Shown here: positions 8,746 through 21,685 of the stretch, in pieces | How positions within the stretch are numbered: position 1 is the stretch's first letter | Layout of the letters: each line of letters starts with the position of its first letter | NCBI RefSeq assembly: GCF_001969365.1 | Contig: NZ_CP019312.1 | Coordinates: forward strand, 1,240,001-1,304,000 | Length of the DNA: 64,000 nucleotides | Reading direction: 5' to 3' | Origin: Tateyamaria omphalii | GTDB lineage: Bacteria; Pseudomonadota; Alphaproteobacteria; Rhodobacterales; Rhodobacteraceae | Notes under the pieces: model-generated | Databases searched by the model: none | The model's input: the letters and a program-made list of their open reading frames with translations, nothing else | Told to the model about the DNA's origin: nothing | Made by a program: the position numbers and the translations under genes

Positions 8746-9210
8746 ATGACTTCCGAACTGAAAACCGCTGATATCGGCCTGATCCAGCGGATCATCCCGC
8801 ACCGATACCCGTTCCTGCTGGTGGACAAGGTCGTCGATATCGACGGCCACGCCAGCGCGACGGGCATCAAGAATGTGACGATGAACGAACCCCATTTTCA
8901 GGGTCACTTCCCCGGCCACCCGATCATGCCCGGCGTGACCATTGTCGAAGCGATGGCACAAACGGCGGCCGTGATGGTCGGTGTCGCGCTCGACCTCGCG
9001 GACAAGGAGCTGCTGGTCTATTTCATGTCCATCGACAAGTGCAAATTCCGCCGTATGGTCGTGCCGGGTGATGTGCTAGAGTTGAAGCTCACAACGACCC
9101 GCGGCAAGCCCGGCGCCAAGGTCTGGAAATTTGCCGGCATCGCAGAGGTCGAAGGCGAAATGGCGTGCGAGGTCGAGTTTACGGCCATGATGGACATTCC
9201 CAAAGCATGA
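8746..9210 (+). CDS. fabZ: 3-hydroxyacyl-ACP dehydratase FabZ
   Basis: Dehydrates (3R)-hydroxyacyl-ACP in fatty-acid elongation. It has 154 residues in a hot-dog fold with [14 protein letters not shown] and the active-site [11 protein letters not shown], followed by the catalytic-Glu helix [10 protein letters not shown]. The ATG at 8746 is chosen over upstream open sequence because the product then has normal length. It is followed by lpxA with an ATGA overlap; both enzymes draw on the hydroxyacyl-ACP pool. Confidence 0.96.
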   Translation: MTSELKTADIGLIQRIIPHRYPFLLVDKVVDIDGHASATGIKNVTMNEPHFQGHFPGHPIMPGVTIVEAMAQTAAVMVGVALDLADKELLVYFMSIDKCKFRRMVVPGDVLELKLTTTRGKPGAKVWKFAGIAEVEGEMACEVEFTAMMDIPKA

Positions 9211-9995
9211 GTGGCGCAGGCGTGCACCCTTCTGCCGTTGTCGAACCGGGGGCCCGGATCGACCCCACGGCAACGGTTGGGCCGTTTTGCGTTGTCGGCT
9301 CCGATGTGGTGATTGGCCCGGACGTCACGCTGAAAAGTCATGTGGTCGTCACCGGCCAGACCGAAGTGGGCGAGGGCACAACGATCTTTCCCTTTGCCGT
9401 CATCGGCGAAGTGCCGCAGGACCTGAAATTCAAGGGCGAGGCAAGCCGCCTTATCATCGGCAAGCGCAACCGCATCCGCGAGCATGTCACGATGAACAGC
9501 GGCACCGAGGGCGGTGGCGGCGTCACCCGCATCGGCGATGACGGCCTGTTCATGGCGGGCTGCCACATTGCCCATGACGCCCATGTGGGCGACCGGGTCA
9601 TTGTTGTGAACTCTGCTGCCGTCGCGGGTCACTGCATTCTCGAGGATGACGTGATCGTCGGCGGTTTGTCTGGCATCCATCAGTTCGTGCGCATCGGCAA
9701 GGGGGCCATCATCGGCGCCGTGACGATGGTGACCAACGATGTGATTCCATACGGGCTCGTACAGGCACCGCGCGGCGACCTTGATGGGCTGAACCTGGTG
9801 GGCCTCAAGCGCAAGGGCGTGGCGCGCAGCGACATCACCGCGTTGCGGGCCGCGTTCCAGATGCTGGCGCAGGGCGAGGGCACCTTTCACGACCGGGCCG
9901 AGCGGTTGGGCAAGGAAACCGACAGCGAATATGTGCGCGAGATCGTGGCGTTTGTGATGGGCGACAGCGACCGGTCGTTCCTGACGCCGCGTTGA
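9207..9995 (+). CDS. lpxA: UDP-N-acetylglucosamine acyltransferase
   Basis: First lipid A step: transfers a 3-hydroxyacyl chain from ACP to UDP-GlcNAc. The 262 residues start with left-handed beta-helix hexapeptides ([20 protein letters not shown]) and carry the family motifs [29 protein letters not shown] (catalytic His) and [12 protein letters not shown], ending in a helical C-terminal domain. It overlaps fabZ by 4 bp and lpxI by 1 bp. Confidence 0.96.
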   Translation: MSGAGVHPSAVVEPGARIDPTATVGPFCVVGSDVVIGPDVTLKSHVVVTGQTEVGEGTTIFPFAVIGEVPQDLKFKGEASRLIIGKRNRIREHVTMNSGTEGGGGVTRIGDDGLFMAGCHIAHDAHVGDRVIVVNSAAVAGHCILEDDVIVGGLSGIHQFVRIGKGAIIGAVTMVTNDVIPYGLVQAPRGDLDGLNLVGLKRKGVARSDITALRAAFQMLAQGEGTFHDRAERLGKETDSEYVREIVAFVMGDSDRSFLTPR

Positions 9996-10894
9996 TGCTG
10001 GCGCTGGTCACGGGAACGGGCGCGCTGCCCGCGGTGGTGGCGGGCGCGCAATCGTCACCGCCCCTTGTATGCGCGCTCGAAGGATACGCACCCGATGGAC
10101 TTCAGGTGGATCATTGGTTCCGGATCGAAACCATCGGCACGCTGCTCCATACGCTCAAGCAGCGCGGTGTGACGGATGTGTGCCTGTGCGGCGCGATCCA
10201 GCGCCCCGGCTTCAATCCTTTGCGCCTCGACGCCCGCACGATGCCTCTCGTGCCCACCATCGCCAAGGCGGTGAAGGCGGGCGAAGATGCGGCCTTGCGC
10301 GCGGTGCTCGGCCTGTTTGAGACGCGCGACATGACGGTGCGCGGCGCGCATGAACTGGTGCCGGACCTGCTGCCCCCGTCCGGCGTGCTGACGCAGGTGC
10401 GGGTGCCTGACGACATCGACCTGCAGGTCCAGGCCGCCGAAGAGGTGTCCATCGAGCAGGGCAGGGTGGACGAGGGCCAGTCCTGCGTGATCCGGTCCGG
10501 TCAGGTCATTGCGCGCGAGGATGCACGCGGCACCGACGCGATGCTGCGCGGGCTGCTGGAGCGCCCGGTGAAGCCGATGCCGCCGCCGGGCGATGATCCA
10601 TTTGCCGCGGCCATGGATTTCGTGGGGGACATGCTGGATGACGCCGCCGACTGGCTTTCCGGCCCCGTGGCCGAGGCGCGGGCCCAGCCCGGTGGCGGGA
10701 TCTTTTTCAAGGCGCCGAAACCTGGACAGGATCGCCGCATTGATCTGCCGACCATCGGCCCTGACACGGCGCGTGCGGCTGTTGCGGCACGTCTCGACGG
10801 CCTTGTCCTTGAGGCGGACGGCGTGATGGTTCTCGGCCGGGACGAGGTCGTGCGCGTGCTCGATGAGGCGGGGCTGTTTCTGTGGGTGCGCTGA
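9995..10894 (+). CDS. lpxI: UDP-2,3-diacylglucosamine diphosphatase LpxI
   Basis: Hydrolyses UDP-2,3-diacylglucosamine to lipid X. LpxI is the alternative to LpxH typical of alphaproteobacteria. The 299 residues carry the N-terminal ALVTGTGALPAVVA and the C-terminal family region with LPTIGPDTARAAVAARLDGL and a metal-binding GVMVLGRDEV-type end. Between lpxA (TGATG junction) and lpxB (13-bp overlap), which fixes its pathway role. Confidence 0.93.
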   Translation: MLALVTGTGALPAVVAGAQSSPPLVCALEGYAPDGLQVDHWFRIETIGTLLHTLKQRGVTDVCLCGAIQRPGFNPLRLDARTMPLVPTIAKAVKAGEDAALRAVLGLFETRDMTVRGAHELVPDLLPPSGVLTQVRVPDDIDLQVQAAEEVSIEQGRVDEGQSCVIRSGQVIAREDARGTDAMLRGLLERPVKPMPPPGDDPFAAAMDFVGDMLDDAADWLSGPVAEARAQPGGGIFFKAPKPGQDRRIDLPTIGPDTARAAVAARLDGLVLEADGVMVLGRDEVVRVLDEAGLFLWVR

Positions 10895-12048
10895 AGGTCT
10901 TTGTCATCGCGGGCGAGCCATCGGGCGATGCTCTGGGCGGTGCGCTGATGGCCGGACTGAAACAGGAGGCGCAAGAGGTCACTTTCGACGGCATCGGCGG
11001 CCCACTCATGCAGGCCCAAGGCCTTGTCAGCCGCTTCGACATGTCCGAACTCAGTGTCATGGGCATTGCCGAGGTGCTGCCGAAGTACCGCCACCTCAAA
11101 CGCCGCATCGCCGAGACGGTCCGGGCCATCATCGACCAGAAACCCGACGTCCTGATCACCATCGACAGCCCAGATTTCTCGCTGCGTGTCGCCAAGCTGG
11201 TCAAGGCGGGGTCCGAAATTCGAACCGTGCACTACGTGGCCCCCACGGTCTGGGCCTGGCGCCCGGGCCGCGCCAAGAAGATGGCGGCGATGGTCGACCA
11301 CGTCCTCGCCCTTTTCCCATTCGAGCCACCGTATATGGAAGCCGAAGGCATGGCGTGCGATTTTGTCGGCCACCCTGCCGCAACCGTTCCCCGCGCCAGC
11401 GTGGCAGAGACGGCCGCGTTTCGCGCGCGCCACGGGCTGCGGGATGCCGATCCGCTGCTCCTTGTCCTGCCGGGATCCCGGCGGGGAGAAATCAAGCGGA
11501 TGGCGCCGACGTTCGGTGTGGCTCTGGGCTGGCTGGCTCGGAAACGGCCGAACATGAAGATGGTTCTGCCGGCCGCTGGTGCGGTGGCGCCGCTGGTGCG
11601 CGAGGCGGTCGCGAAGTGGCCGGTCAGTCCTCTTGTGCTGGACCCGACCGGTCAGGATCCTGACGCCGCGGCCAGCGAAAAGCGGATTGCGTTTGGCGCT
11701 GCGGATGTGGCGCTTGCGACCTCCGGCACCGTGTCACTGGAACTCGCGGCGGCGGGGACGCCGATGGTCAGCGCCTATGATCTGCACTGGCTGAGCCGCG
11801 CGATCATCAGTCGGATGGTGACGACCGATACGGGCAGCCTGATCAACCACGTTTCCGAGACGCGCGTGGTGCCCGAGGTGGTGGGCAAGGATTTTACCGT
11901 CGACAACGTGGTCGCCGCCATGGAAGGGCTGCTGGCCGATCCGTCCGCGCAGAGGGACGCGATGGAGCTGACGATGGACCTGCTGGGCCGCGGTGGTGCG
12001 GATCCGGGGTTGCGGGCCGCGCGGGCGGTTTTGATGCGGATGGGGTGA
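10882..12048 (+). CDS. lpxB: Lipid-A-disaccharide synthase
   Basis: Condenses lipid X with UDP-diacylglucosamine, a GT-B family 19 glycosyltransferase at the inner face of the membrane. The 388 residues start at GTG 10882 with VFVIAGEPSGDALGGALM, then FDGIGGPLMQAQGL, the core VHYVAPTVWAWRPGRAKKM, and VLPGSRRGEIKRM in the C-terminal domain, with ATSGTVSLELA near the donor site. Last gene of the lipid A run. A perfect palindrome follows immediately. Confidence 0.96.
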   Translation: MGALKVFVIAGEPSGDALGGALMAGLKQEAQEVTFDGIGGPLMQAQGLVSRFDMSELSVMGIAEVLPKYRHLKRRIAETVRAIIDQKPDVLITIDSPDFSLRVAKLVKAGSEIRTVHYVAPTVWAWRPGRAKKMAAMVDHVLALFPFEPPYMEAEGMACDFVGHPAATVPRASVAETAAFRARHGLRDADPLLLVLPGSRRGEIKRMAPTFGVALGWLARKRPNMKMVLPAAGAVAPLVREAVAKWPVSPLVLDPTGQDPDAAASEKRIAFGAADVALATSGTVSLELAAAGTPMVSAYDLHWLSRAIISRMVTTDTGSLINHVSETRVVPEVVGKDFTVDNVVAAMEGLLADPSAQRDAMELTMDLLGRGGADPGLRAARAVLMRMG

Positions 12049-12049
12049 T

Positions 12050-12067
12050 CTGTCCCCGCGGGGACAG
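12050..12067. terminator. Palindromic terminator-like hairpin between lpxB and tyrS
   Basis: A perfect 18-bp palindrome, CTGTCCCC-GC-GGGGACAG or its 9+9 arms, lies in the 40-bp gap between convergent lpxB (+) and tyrS (-). It probably serves both strands, although T tracts are short. Confidence 0.5.
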
Positions 12068-12088
12068 AATTGACCGTACGGTTCAAAA

Positions 12089-13330
12089 TTAACCGATTTG
12101 GACCAGTGCGTGCCGCTTTTTGCCTGCAGAGAGCTTGATCGGCTCGGAAAGGGTTAACGCGTCGATCATTGTCCCTGCTTCGGTCAGGGGCGCATCGTTC
12201 ATCTTCGCGCCACCTTCGGCGATGAGGCGCTTGGCCTCTTTCCCCGATCCGGCGAGGCCGGATTTGACGATCAGCTGCACGATGGAGATGCCGTCGCCCA
12301 CATCCGAGGCCGAGAGGGTCAGGGTGGGGAGGTCATCACCCACGCCGCCTTTTTCAAAGACTTCGCGCGCCGTGTCAGCCGCTGCCGCTGCGGCGTCGGC
12401 GCCGTGCAGGAGCGTGGTGATTTCTGTCGCGAGGCGGGCTTTGGCCTCGTTGATCTCGGATCCCTCAAGGGCACCCAGTCGGTCGCATTCATCCAAGGGC
12501 AACTCGGTATAGAGCTTGAGGAAGCGGCCCACGTCGGCGTCGGTGGTGTTGCGCCAGAACTGCCAGAACTCGTAAGCGCTGAGCATCTCCGCATTCAGCC
12601 ACACCGCGCCGGATTGGGACTTGCCCATCTTCTTGCCATCGGACGTTTCCAAAAGCGGTGAGGTGAGGCCGAACACCTCGGACTGAATCACGCGACGGGT
12701 CAGGTCGATGCCATTCACGATGTTGCCCCACTGGTCGCTGCCGCCCATTTGCAGGATGCAGCCATAGCGGCGGTTCAACTCCATGAAATCGTAGGCTTGC
12801 AGGATCATGTAGTTGAATTCGAGGAATGACAGCGACTGTTCGCGGTCGAGGCGGGATTTGACGGATTCAAACGAAAGCATCCGGTTGATCGAGAAATGCC
12901 GCCCGATGTCGCGCAGGAAATCAAGGTAATTCAGATCGTCGAGCCATTCGGCATTGTTCAGCATCTGCGCCCCGGCATCGTAGTCGATATAGGCCGAGAA
13001 GACCTGTTTGATGCCGGCGATATTGGCGTCAATCGCTGCCGCGTCCAGCAGGGGCCGTTCATCGGCACGGAAGGACGGATCGCCCACCTTCGTCGTGCCG
13101 CCGCCCATGAGGGTGATCGGCTTGTGCCCGGTTTTCTGGAACCAGCGCAGCATCATGATCTGGATGAGCGAACCCACATGCAGCGACTTGGCCGTCGCGT
13201 CAAAGCCGATATAGGCCGACTGCCCCGGTGTCAGCAGCAACTCATCCAGCGATTGCAGGTCTGTGCAATCGGCAAGAAAGCCGCGGCTTTGCATCACGTG
13301 CAGGAAATCGGAACGGGGCGTGTAGGTCAT
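12089..13330 (-). CDS. tyrS: Tyrosyl-tRNA synthetase
   Basis: Class I aminoacyl-tRNA synthetase charging tRNA-Tyr. The 413 residues carry the HIGH-type motif as HVGS in [14 protein letters not shown] and the KMSKS-type motif as [13 protein letters not shown]. Tyr-binding [13 protein letters not shown] lies between them, and a C-terminal S4 RNA-binding domain (~345-413) ends the protein. The ATG at 13330 was preferred over upstream open sequence because [16 protein letters not shown] is the family N-terminus. Divergent from anmK with 64 bp between starts. Confidence 0.96.
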   Translation of the reverse strand: MTYTPRSDFLHVMQSRGFLADCTDLQSLDELLLTPGQSAYIGFDATAKSLHVGSLIQIMMLRWFQKTGHKPITLMGGGTTKVGDPSFRADERPLLDAAAIDANIAGIKQVFSAYIDYDAGAQMLNNAEWLDDLNYLDFLRDIGRHFSINRMLSFESVKSRLDREQSLSFLEFNYMILQAYDFMELNRRYGCILQMGGSDQWGNIVNGIDLTRRVIQSEVFGLTSPLLETSDGKKMGKSQSGAVWLNAEMLSAYEFWQFWRNTTDADVGRFLKLYTELPLDECDRLGALEGSEINEAKARLATEITTLLHGADAAAAAADTAREVFEKGGVGDDLPTLTLSASDVGDGISIVQLIVKSGLAGSGKEAKRLIAEGGAKMNDAPLTEAGTMIDALTLSEPIKLSAGKKRHALVQIG

Positions 13331-13394
13331 TTGGCTTGTCCTTGGATCAGCGCTGCCGCAGTCTATAAGCGGGGGACGGGCAAAGGAAAAGACC

Positions 13395-14498
13395 ATGGAT
13401 AAGGTCAGGGAAAAAGGGGCGGTGATCACGGCCCTTGGGGCGATGTCGGGCACGTCACTGGACGGTGTGGATGCGGCGGTGTTGCAGACGGATGGGGTGG
13501 TCATTCACGGCTTCGGCCCGCAGGATTATCGGGAGTACACATGCGACGAGCGTAAGATCTTGCGCGCAGCACTTGGGGCTTGGCATGGCCCGGTGTTGGC
13601 GCCTGCGACGGATGTGGTCATGCGTGCGCATGAGGCGTTGCTGTCGCGTTTTGAGGATGTCGACCTGGTTGGGTTTCACGGGCAGACCGTGGCCCATGCG
13701 CCGCGCCTGCAAGGGACGTTGCAATTGGGCGACGGCGCCGCGCTGGCCCATGCGCTTGGCCGCCCGGTTGTGTGGGACTTTCGAACGGCAGATGTGGAGT
13801 TGGGCGGCGAGGGCGCGCCGCTCGCCCCGTTTTTCCATTTTGCCTGTGCCAAGTGGATCGAGGCGGATGGGCCGGTCGCGTTTCTGAACCTGGGCGGCGT
13901 CGGGAATTTGACGTGGGTTGATCCGGCGGCGGCGCGGCCCGAGGAGGAGGGGGCGCTTTTGGCCTTTGACACCGGGCCTGCCAATGCGCCTGTGAACGAT
14001 CTGGTGCAGGCGCGTTTGGGTGTGCCGTTCGATGAGGGCGGTCGCATTGCGGCGTCGGGGACGGTCGAGACGGGGGCGTTGGAGTTGTTTCTGGCAGAGC
14101 CGTTCTTTGCCCGGATGCCGCCCAAGTCATTGGACCGGAATGATTTTGCCGAGATGATCGGTTTGGTCAGTGAACTCAGCGATGCGGATGCGGCGGCCAC
14201 CCTGACGGCCATGTGTGCCGCCGGTGTGGCGGAGGCGATGCAGCATTGTCCGCGGATGCCGTCCCGGGTGCTTGTCACGGGGGGCGGGCGGCACAATCCG
14301 GTGCTGATGAAGATGCTGGAGGTGTCGCTGGACTGTCCTGTGCGCCCGGTTGAGGATGTGGGTCTGGATGGTGATATGCTGGAGGCGCAGGCCTTTGCAT
14401 ACCTCGCGGTGCGGGTGGCGCGGGGCTTGCCGACGTCTTGTCCGGGGACGACCGGCGTGCGGGCCGCCGTGGGTGGCGGAACCGTCAGTTACCCCTAG
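13395..14498 (+). CDS. anmK: Anhydro-N-acetylmuramic acid kinase
   Basis: Phosphorylates and opens 1,6-anhydro-MurNAc in peptidoglycan recycling. It has 367 residues of the ASKHA-type fold, with the ATP motif [15 protein letters not shown] at residues ~15-29, the catalytic region [36 protein letters not shown] and [11 protein letters not shown]. Divergent from tyrS. The 3' end overlaps the convergent cupin gene by 14 bp. Confidence 0.95.
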   Translation: MDKVREKGAVITALGAMSGTSLDGVDAAVLQTDGVVIHGFGPQDYREYTCDERKILRAALGAWHGPVLAPATDVVMRAHEALLSRFEDVDLVGFHGQTVAHAPRLQGTLQLGDGAALAHALGRPVVWDFRTADVELGGEGAPLAPFFHFACAKWIEADGPVAFLNLGGVGNLTWVDPAAARPEEEGALLAFDTGPANAPVNDLVQARLGVPFDEGGRIAASGTVETGALELFLAEPFFARMPPKSLDRNDFAEMIGLVSELSDADAAATLTAMCAAGVAEAMQHCPRMPSRVLVTGGGRHNPVLMKMLEVSLDCPVRPVEDVGLDGDMLEAQAFAYLAVRVARGLPTSCPGTTGVRAAVGGGTVSYP

Positions 14499-14907
14499 GG
14501 ATGTCGAAACCAGGTGGGGCGAGCGTGAAGCCGTCGAACTGGAAGCCTGGGGAGACGGTGCAGCTGACCAGTGTGTAATCGCCGGTGCTGCGGGCGGCTT
14601 GCCAGTGGTGTTCGGGGACGATGATTTGGGGCGCGCCTTTGGTGAGGTCTGGGGTTAGGATATGATCCTTAGCCGGGCCGTTATCGCTGGCGTTTATCGA
14701 CAGGATCAGGGGTGCGCCTGCGTGGTAGAGCCAGACTTCGGTGGCGTCGACCTTGTGCCAGTGGCTGGCTTCGCCCGCTTTCAGCAGGAAGTAGATGCAG
14801 GTGCCGGTGGGGCGGCCATCGTTTTCCGCGACCCAGGTCTGGCGGTAGTGACCGCCTTCGGGATGGGGGGCGAGGTTCAGGTGGGCGATGATGTCGTCAG
14901 GGGTCAT
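14485..14907 (-). CDS. DUF985 cupin-family protein
   Basis: 140 residues with the cupin pattern of the YML079-like DUF985 group: [11 protein letters not shown], a central [21 protein letters not shown] with putative metal-binding His/Glu residues, and a second motif [10 protein letters not shown] followed by SCTVSPGF. The biochemical activity of this family is unclear; some members resemble sugar epimerases. Last gene of the eno operon, overlapping the GNAT by 4 bp. Confidence 0.85.
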   Translation of the reverse strand: MTPDDIIAHLNLAPHPEGGHYRQTWVAENDGRPTGTCIYFLLKAGEASHWHKVDATEVWLYHAGAPLILSINASDNGPAKDHILTPDLTKGAPQIIVPEHHWQAARSTGDYTLVSCTVSPGFQFDGFTLAPPGFDIPRGN

Positions 14908-15414
14908 AGCGGGTGCTCAAAACAGCGTAGGTGGGGCAGGAAATGCGGTGGAACCGGCTCTTCGTAATAAGGCGCGCAGGGCTGAAAGCCTAGCCGGTGG
15001 TAGAGCGCGATGGCTTCGGTCAGCGGTGCCATCGTGTCGAGCACCATGCGGCTGTACCCGTCGGCGCGCGCGCAGGTCATAGCGTGTTCGATCAATTGAC
15101 GCCCGGCCCCAAGACCGCGGGCGGATGGGTCGACATAGACGCGTTTCAACTCGGTCACGTCGTCCAGGTGGATGGGGTAGTACATGGCGCAGCCAACTGC
15201 GGTGTTGTCGATCTCGGCCAGCAGGATGTCGCCCGTTGGCCGGGCGTGGATGCGGGGCAGGTCGTTGATCAGCGCTTGGTAGGTGTCGGTGGGGTAGAAA
15301 GTCGCCGTTAGCGGCGGCAGGCCCGCCTCGCGTGTCAGCAGGAGGTCGCGGTAGGCCCAGCAGAGCCGGGCGATGTCGTCCATGTCGGCGGGGGTGGCAG
15401 GGCGGATGGTGAGG

Positions 15415-15422
<8 letters not shown>
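14904..15422 (-). CDS. GNAT-family N-acetyltransferase
   Basis: 172 residues, one GNAT domain. It opens TIRPATPADMDDIARLCWAYRD and has the acetyl-CoA loop RGLGAGRQLIEHAM, with the preceding strand LKRVYVDPSARGLG and the C-terminal ALYHRLGFQPCAPY. The substrate cannot be read from the sequence. It overlaps both neighbours (4 and 8 bp) in the eno-led operon. Confidence 0.88.
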
Positions 15423-17354
<1,932 letters not shown>

Positions 17355-17370
17355 CTACCAACAAGGGGTT

Positions 17371-18246
17371 TTACGCTGTATCCGGTGATTTCCTGATCTG
17401 CTCGCGCCAAAGCGTGTAGAGCCCGGACAGAATGATGATGGCGGCCCCAAACAGGGTCAGCGCATCGGGTCGTTCGTTGAACACGAGCATGCCGAGGATC
17501 AGGGCAAAGACCATGCGCGAGTAGCGGAACGGGGTGACGAAGCTGATCTCACCCACGCGCATCGCGACTGTGATCCCGAAATAGGCAAGGCAGCCGATGG
17601 CGACCGATGCAAACAACAGGCCCAGCTGTGTTTGAGTGGGTGTGACGATCTGGTCACCGCCCATATAGAGCAGGATCACAGCACCCGGTATGGCGACAAG
17701 AAAGGCCAGAAAGCTGAGTTGGACCGAACTGACCTGAGCCTGGACCCTCCGGGTGGCCAGATCACGGGCAGCGAGGCCCAGAACGCCCATCACGGCAAAG
17801 AGCAGTTTCCAGTCGAACGCCGCCGTGCCGGGTTTGATGATCAGCATCACTCCGACGAAGCCGACAAAAATGGCAGCCCACCGACGCCAGCCCACATCCT
17901 CGCCCAGGAAGAGGGCGGCGCCGAGTGTCACCAGCAGGGGCGCGGCTTGGAGGATGGCCGAGGCGGTCGACAGCGGGATCAGCGCGAGGGCACTGACGAA
18001 ACCGATCAGCCCGATCACTTCGGCCAGGTTGCGGATGAGTATGGCGGGCGAGAGAAAGGCAGGGTCCCACAAGCGTTGTCCCTGCGCACGCGCGATCAAG
18101 GCGAAGACCAGCGTGCCGCCAATCCCGAGAAATCCGACCACCTGTCCGACAGGCAAAGCCCCTGCGAGGAACTTGATGACTGCATCCTCGATGGCGAAGC
18201 CAAGCATCGCCAGCACCATGATGGCCGCGCCGCGCAGATTGTCCAT
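17371..18246 (-). CDS. EamA/DMT-family transporter
   Basis: 291 residues with about ten hydrophobic helices arranged as two EamA repeats (roughly 5-135 and 150-280), typical of drug/metabolite exporters in the inner membrane. The substrate is not readable. It lies 4 bp downstream of the NYN-domain gene in a Fur-led operon. A basic cytosolic tail (YTLWREQIRKSP) follows the last helix. Confidence 0.88.
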   Translation of the reverse strand: MDNLRGAAIMVLAMLGFAIEDAVIKFLAGALPVGQVVGFLGIGGTLVFALIARAQGQRLWDPAFLSPAILIRNLAEVIGLIGFVSALALIPLSTASAILQAAPLLVTLGAALFLGEDVGWRRWAAIFVGFVGVMLIIKPGTAAFDWKLLFAVMGVLGLAARDLATRRVQAQVSSVQLSFLAFLVAIPGAVILLYMGGDQIVTPTQTQLGLLFASVAIGCLAYFGITVAMRVGEISFVTPFRYSRMVFALILGMLVFNERPDALTLFGAAIIILSGLYTLWREQIRKSPDTA

Positions 18247-18250
18247 GAAA

Positions 18251-18949
18251 TCAGCCCGTCCGCTTGAGCCGCATCATCAGCTGGTTGCCCTGTTTGCGCG
18301 TCTCGACCCCTTTGAGCGCCTGCACCAGTGCAGACAGCTTGCGGTGCCCGTAGGTGCGCGTGTCGAAATCGGGGTGGGCGTTCTGGATCGCCTGACCGAT
18401 CTGGCCCAGCGCGTACCAATCGTCATCCTGGTCGATCTTGTCCATCGCAGATTCGATGAGCGGCAGCGCGTCCTTGATCGCGGCGCGTCCCTTGGCCGGG
18501 GCGGCGTCGGTGACCAGGTTTTCGATCAGGATAAAGCGGTTGCAGACATTGCGCAGCGCTTCGGGCGCCTTGGCTTCGCCAATGCCGATGACCATCAGAC
18601 CATCCTCGCGCAAGCGGTTGGCAAGGGCCGTGAAATCGCTGTCCGATGATACGATGACGAACCCGTCAAAGCGGCGGCCGTGCAGGATATCCATCGCGTC
18701 GATCACAAGGCCGATATCGCTGGCGTTCTTGCCTGTGGTGTTCGACGTATCCTGATGCGCGACGAGGCCCAGTTCAAGGATACGGTCCGACCACGCCTTG
18801 AGCCGGCCCGAGGACCAGTCGCCATAGACGCGGCGCAGGGCCGGCTCACCGATTGAGGTCACCTCGCGCAGCACGGCGTCGGCGAATTTGGCAGGCACGT
18901 TGTCGGCGTCAATCAGCACGGCAAGCAGCGGGCGGTCACGGTCGGCCAT
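18251..18949 (-). CDS. NYN-domain (LabA/DUF88-like) protein with C-terminal OST-HTH-like region
   Basis: 232 residues. The NYN domain (residues ~8-150) shows LLAVLIDADNVP with the first acidic pair, DIGLVIDAMDIL, and FVIVSSDSDFTALANRLRE with the second acidic cluster; this is the PIN-like nuclease architecture. The C-terminus (~165-232: DWYALGQIGQAIQNAHPDFD, YGHRKLSALVQAL) resembles an OST-HTH/LOTUS RNA-binding domain. It is probably an RNA-processing factor. It lies between fur and a DMT transporter, 18 bp after fur. Confidence 0.88.
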   Translation of the reverse strand: MADRDRPLLAVLIDADNVPAKFADAVLREVTSIGEPALRRVYGDWSSGRLKAWSDRILELGLVAHQDTSNTTGKNASDIGLVIDAMDILHGRRFDGFVIVSSDSDFTALANRLREDGLMVIGIGEAKAPEALRNVCNRFILIENLVTDAAPAKGRAAIKDALPLIESAMDKIDQDDDWYALGQIGQAIQNAHPDFDTRTYGHRKLSALVQALKGVETRKQGNQLMMRLKRTG

Positions 18950-18967
18950 GTGGCCCCTTTCTGTCGG

Positions 18968-19387
18968 TCACCGCTTGCGCGGCACACCATAGAGTTCCAG
19001 CCGATGCCCGCGCAGTTCATAGCCCAGCTTTTCGGCGATTTTTTCCTGAAGCGCTTCGATCTCTTCATCGACGAACTCGATCACCTCGCCCGAGTTCATG
19101 TCGATCAGGTGGTCGTGATGTTCGCGTTCGGCATCTTCGTACCTGGCGCGTCCGTCGCCAAACTCCAGCTTGTCGAGCAGCCCAGCCTCTTCGAAGAGTT
19201 TGACCGTGCGGTAGACCGTGGCGATGGAGATGCCCGAATCGACGGCACTGGCGCGGTTGTAAAGCTCTTCGACATCCGGGTGGTCTTCGGACGCCTCAAG
19301 CACCTGCGCGATCACCCGGCGGGGGTGGGTCATGCGCAGCCCCTTGGCTTCGCTGCGGTCGGTAAGAGTTGCGCGTTTGGCGGTCAT
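18968..19387 (-). CDS. fur: Fur-family metal-dependent repressor (Fur/Mur type)
   Basis: 139-residue metalloregulator. It has a winged-helix DNA-binding domain (~1-85) with THPRRVIAQVLEASEDHPDV and the recognition helix SGISIATVYRTVKLFEEAG. The dimerisation domain carries the metal site EREHHDHLIDMNSGEVIEF. No CxxC zinc motif is seen at the C-terminus, and it lacks the haem-binding motif of Irr. In rhodobacteria this type is often manganese-responsive (Mur). The ATG at 19387 matches the homologue N-terminus. It heads the operon fur-NYN-EamA and is divergent from the helicase. Confidence 0.92.
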   Translation of the reverse strand: MTAKRATLTDRSEAKGLRMTHPRRVIAQVLEASEDHPDVEELYNRASAVDSGISIATVYRTVKLFEEAGLLDKLEFGDGRARYEDAEREHHDHLIDMNSGEVIEFVDEEIEALQEKIAEKLGYELRGHRLELYGVPRKR

Positions 19388-19463
19388 GGGCGCGGGTGTA
19401 CCGAAAGGTTGCGGCAGGGGCAATTGCGGTTGACGCTGGGGGGCGATGGGTTCACTGGGAACC

Positions 19464-20738
<1,275 letters not shown>

Positions 20739-20753
20739 CGCGGCCCGCGCCGG

Positions 20754-21563
20754 TCAGGTGTAGAGCAACGGGACGCCCAGTTGCGCGTGAATGTCATTGA
20801 CGTTGGCGGCATCCATGTCCAGCGCGTGGGCCAGCTTGTGCAGGTATTGCGCCTCGGCCTGGCTGTCGAGGTCGATGGCGAGGACGGACATGGCGTAGAC
20901 CTGTGGACCCATTCCCTGCGGCACGTCGTGGGCCAGCGCCTGTGCGTCCACGGGGCGCTGCATCTCGGTCTTGAGAAAGGCCGCCTCTTGCGCGTCGATA
21001 TCGCCGCCAAGTTGGCCCATCAGCTTTTCCTGTTCGGCATCATCCAGTTGGCCGTCTGACTTGGCGGCCTGGATCATCGCGCGCAGCATCAGGGCTGCGG
21101 CGGCTTCTTGGTCGGCGGTGGGTTCGATGGGCTCTTCGGGGGTTTGATCGAAGTTCGAGTTCAGGACCTGGCCGAAACTGGCGCCGTTATCAGCCGGACG
21201 TGCGCCCATGGCGCCACCCAAGGCACCCAACAGGCCTGCGGCGCCTGCGCCACCGGCCAGACCGCCCAGCATCCCTTGCAAGCCCTGACCTGAGCCGCCC
21301 GCGCCGCCCAACCCTTCGAGCAGACCGCCCAGCCCGCCCATCTGGCTGGCAGAGCCTCCGCCTTGGGCGCCGCCCATGAGACCGCCCAGCATATCCTGCA
21401 GACCTGCGCCGCCTTGCGCCTGACCGCCGGACAAGCCGCCGAGCAGACCACCCAGGCCGCCGCCGGCAGTGGCGGTCCCGCCGCGGTTTTTCATCATCGC
21501 GCTGGCGCCCTTGGCCACGGCCACGCCGATGGCCACTTTGGCCAGTGTTTTCATCAAGCTCAT
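20754..21563 (-). CDS. DUF533 (TerB-like) protein with a glycine-rich repeat region
   Basis: 269 residues. A short N-terminal helix (MSLMKTLAKVAIGVAVAKGA) precedes an extended Gly/Gln/Leu repeat region (~35-130, many GLGGLLGGL-type units). The C-terminal half (~160-265) matches DUF533/TerB: LMLRAMIQAAKSDGQLDDAE, LSMSVLAIDLDSQAE-like helices and YLHKLAHALDM. The family (E. coli YebE-like) is of unknown function and often inner-membrane associated. Convergent with the helicase. Confidence 0.85.
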   Translation of the reverse strand: MSLMKTLAKVAIGVAVAKGASAMMKNRGGTATAGGGLGGLLGGLSGGQAQGGAGLQDMLGGLMGGAQGGGSASQMGGLGGLLEGLGGAGGSGQGLQGMLGGLAGGAGAAGLLGALGGAMGARPADNGASFGQVLNSNFDQTPEEPIEPTADQEAAAALMLRAMIQAAKSDGQLDDAEQEKLMGQLGGDIDAQEAAFLKTEMQRPVDAQALAHDVPQGMGPQVYAMSVLAIDLDSQAEAQYLHKLAHALDMDAANVNDIHAQLGVPLLYT

Positions 21564-21685
21564 GGTGTCTCCTCCATCTCTCCCGGGGATTCGTTGGCTG
21601 TCAGCTTGGCACAGATCGCGCGCCAAACGGTGGGGAATGTTCGCGCACAATTGACATTGACCGGCTAAGGGGTCGTTCTGCGCCG

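Noticed and set aside
12050..12067. 18-bp perfect palindrome as a repressor operator
   Set aside because: It lies between two convergent gene ends with no promoter next to it; a terminator hairpin is the simpler reading.
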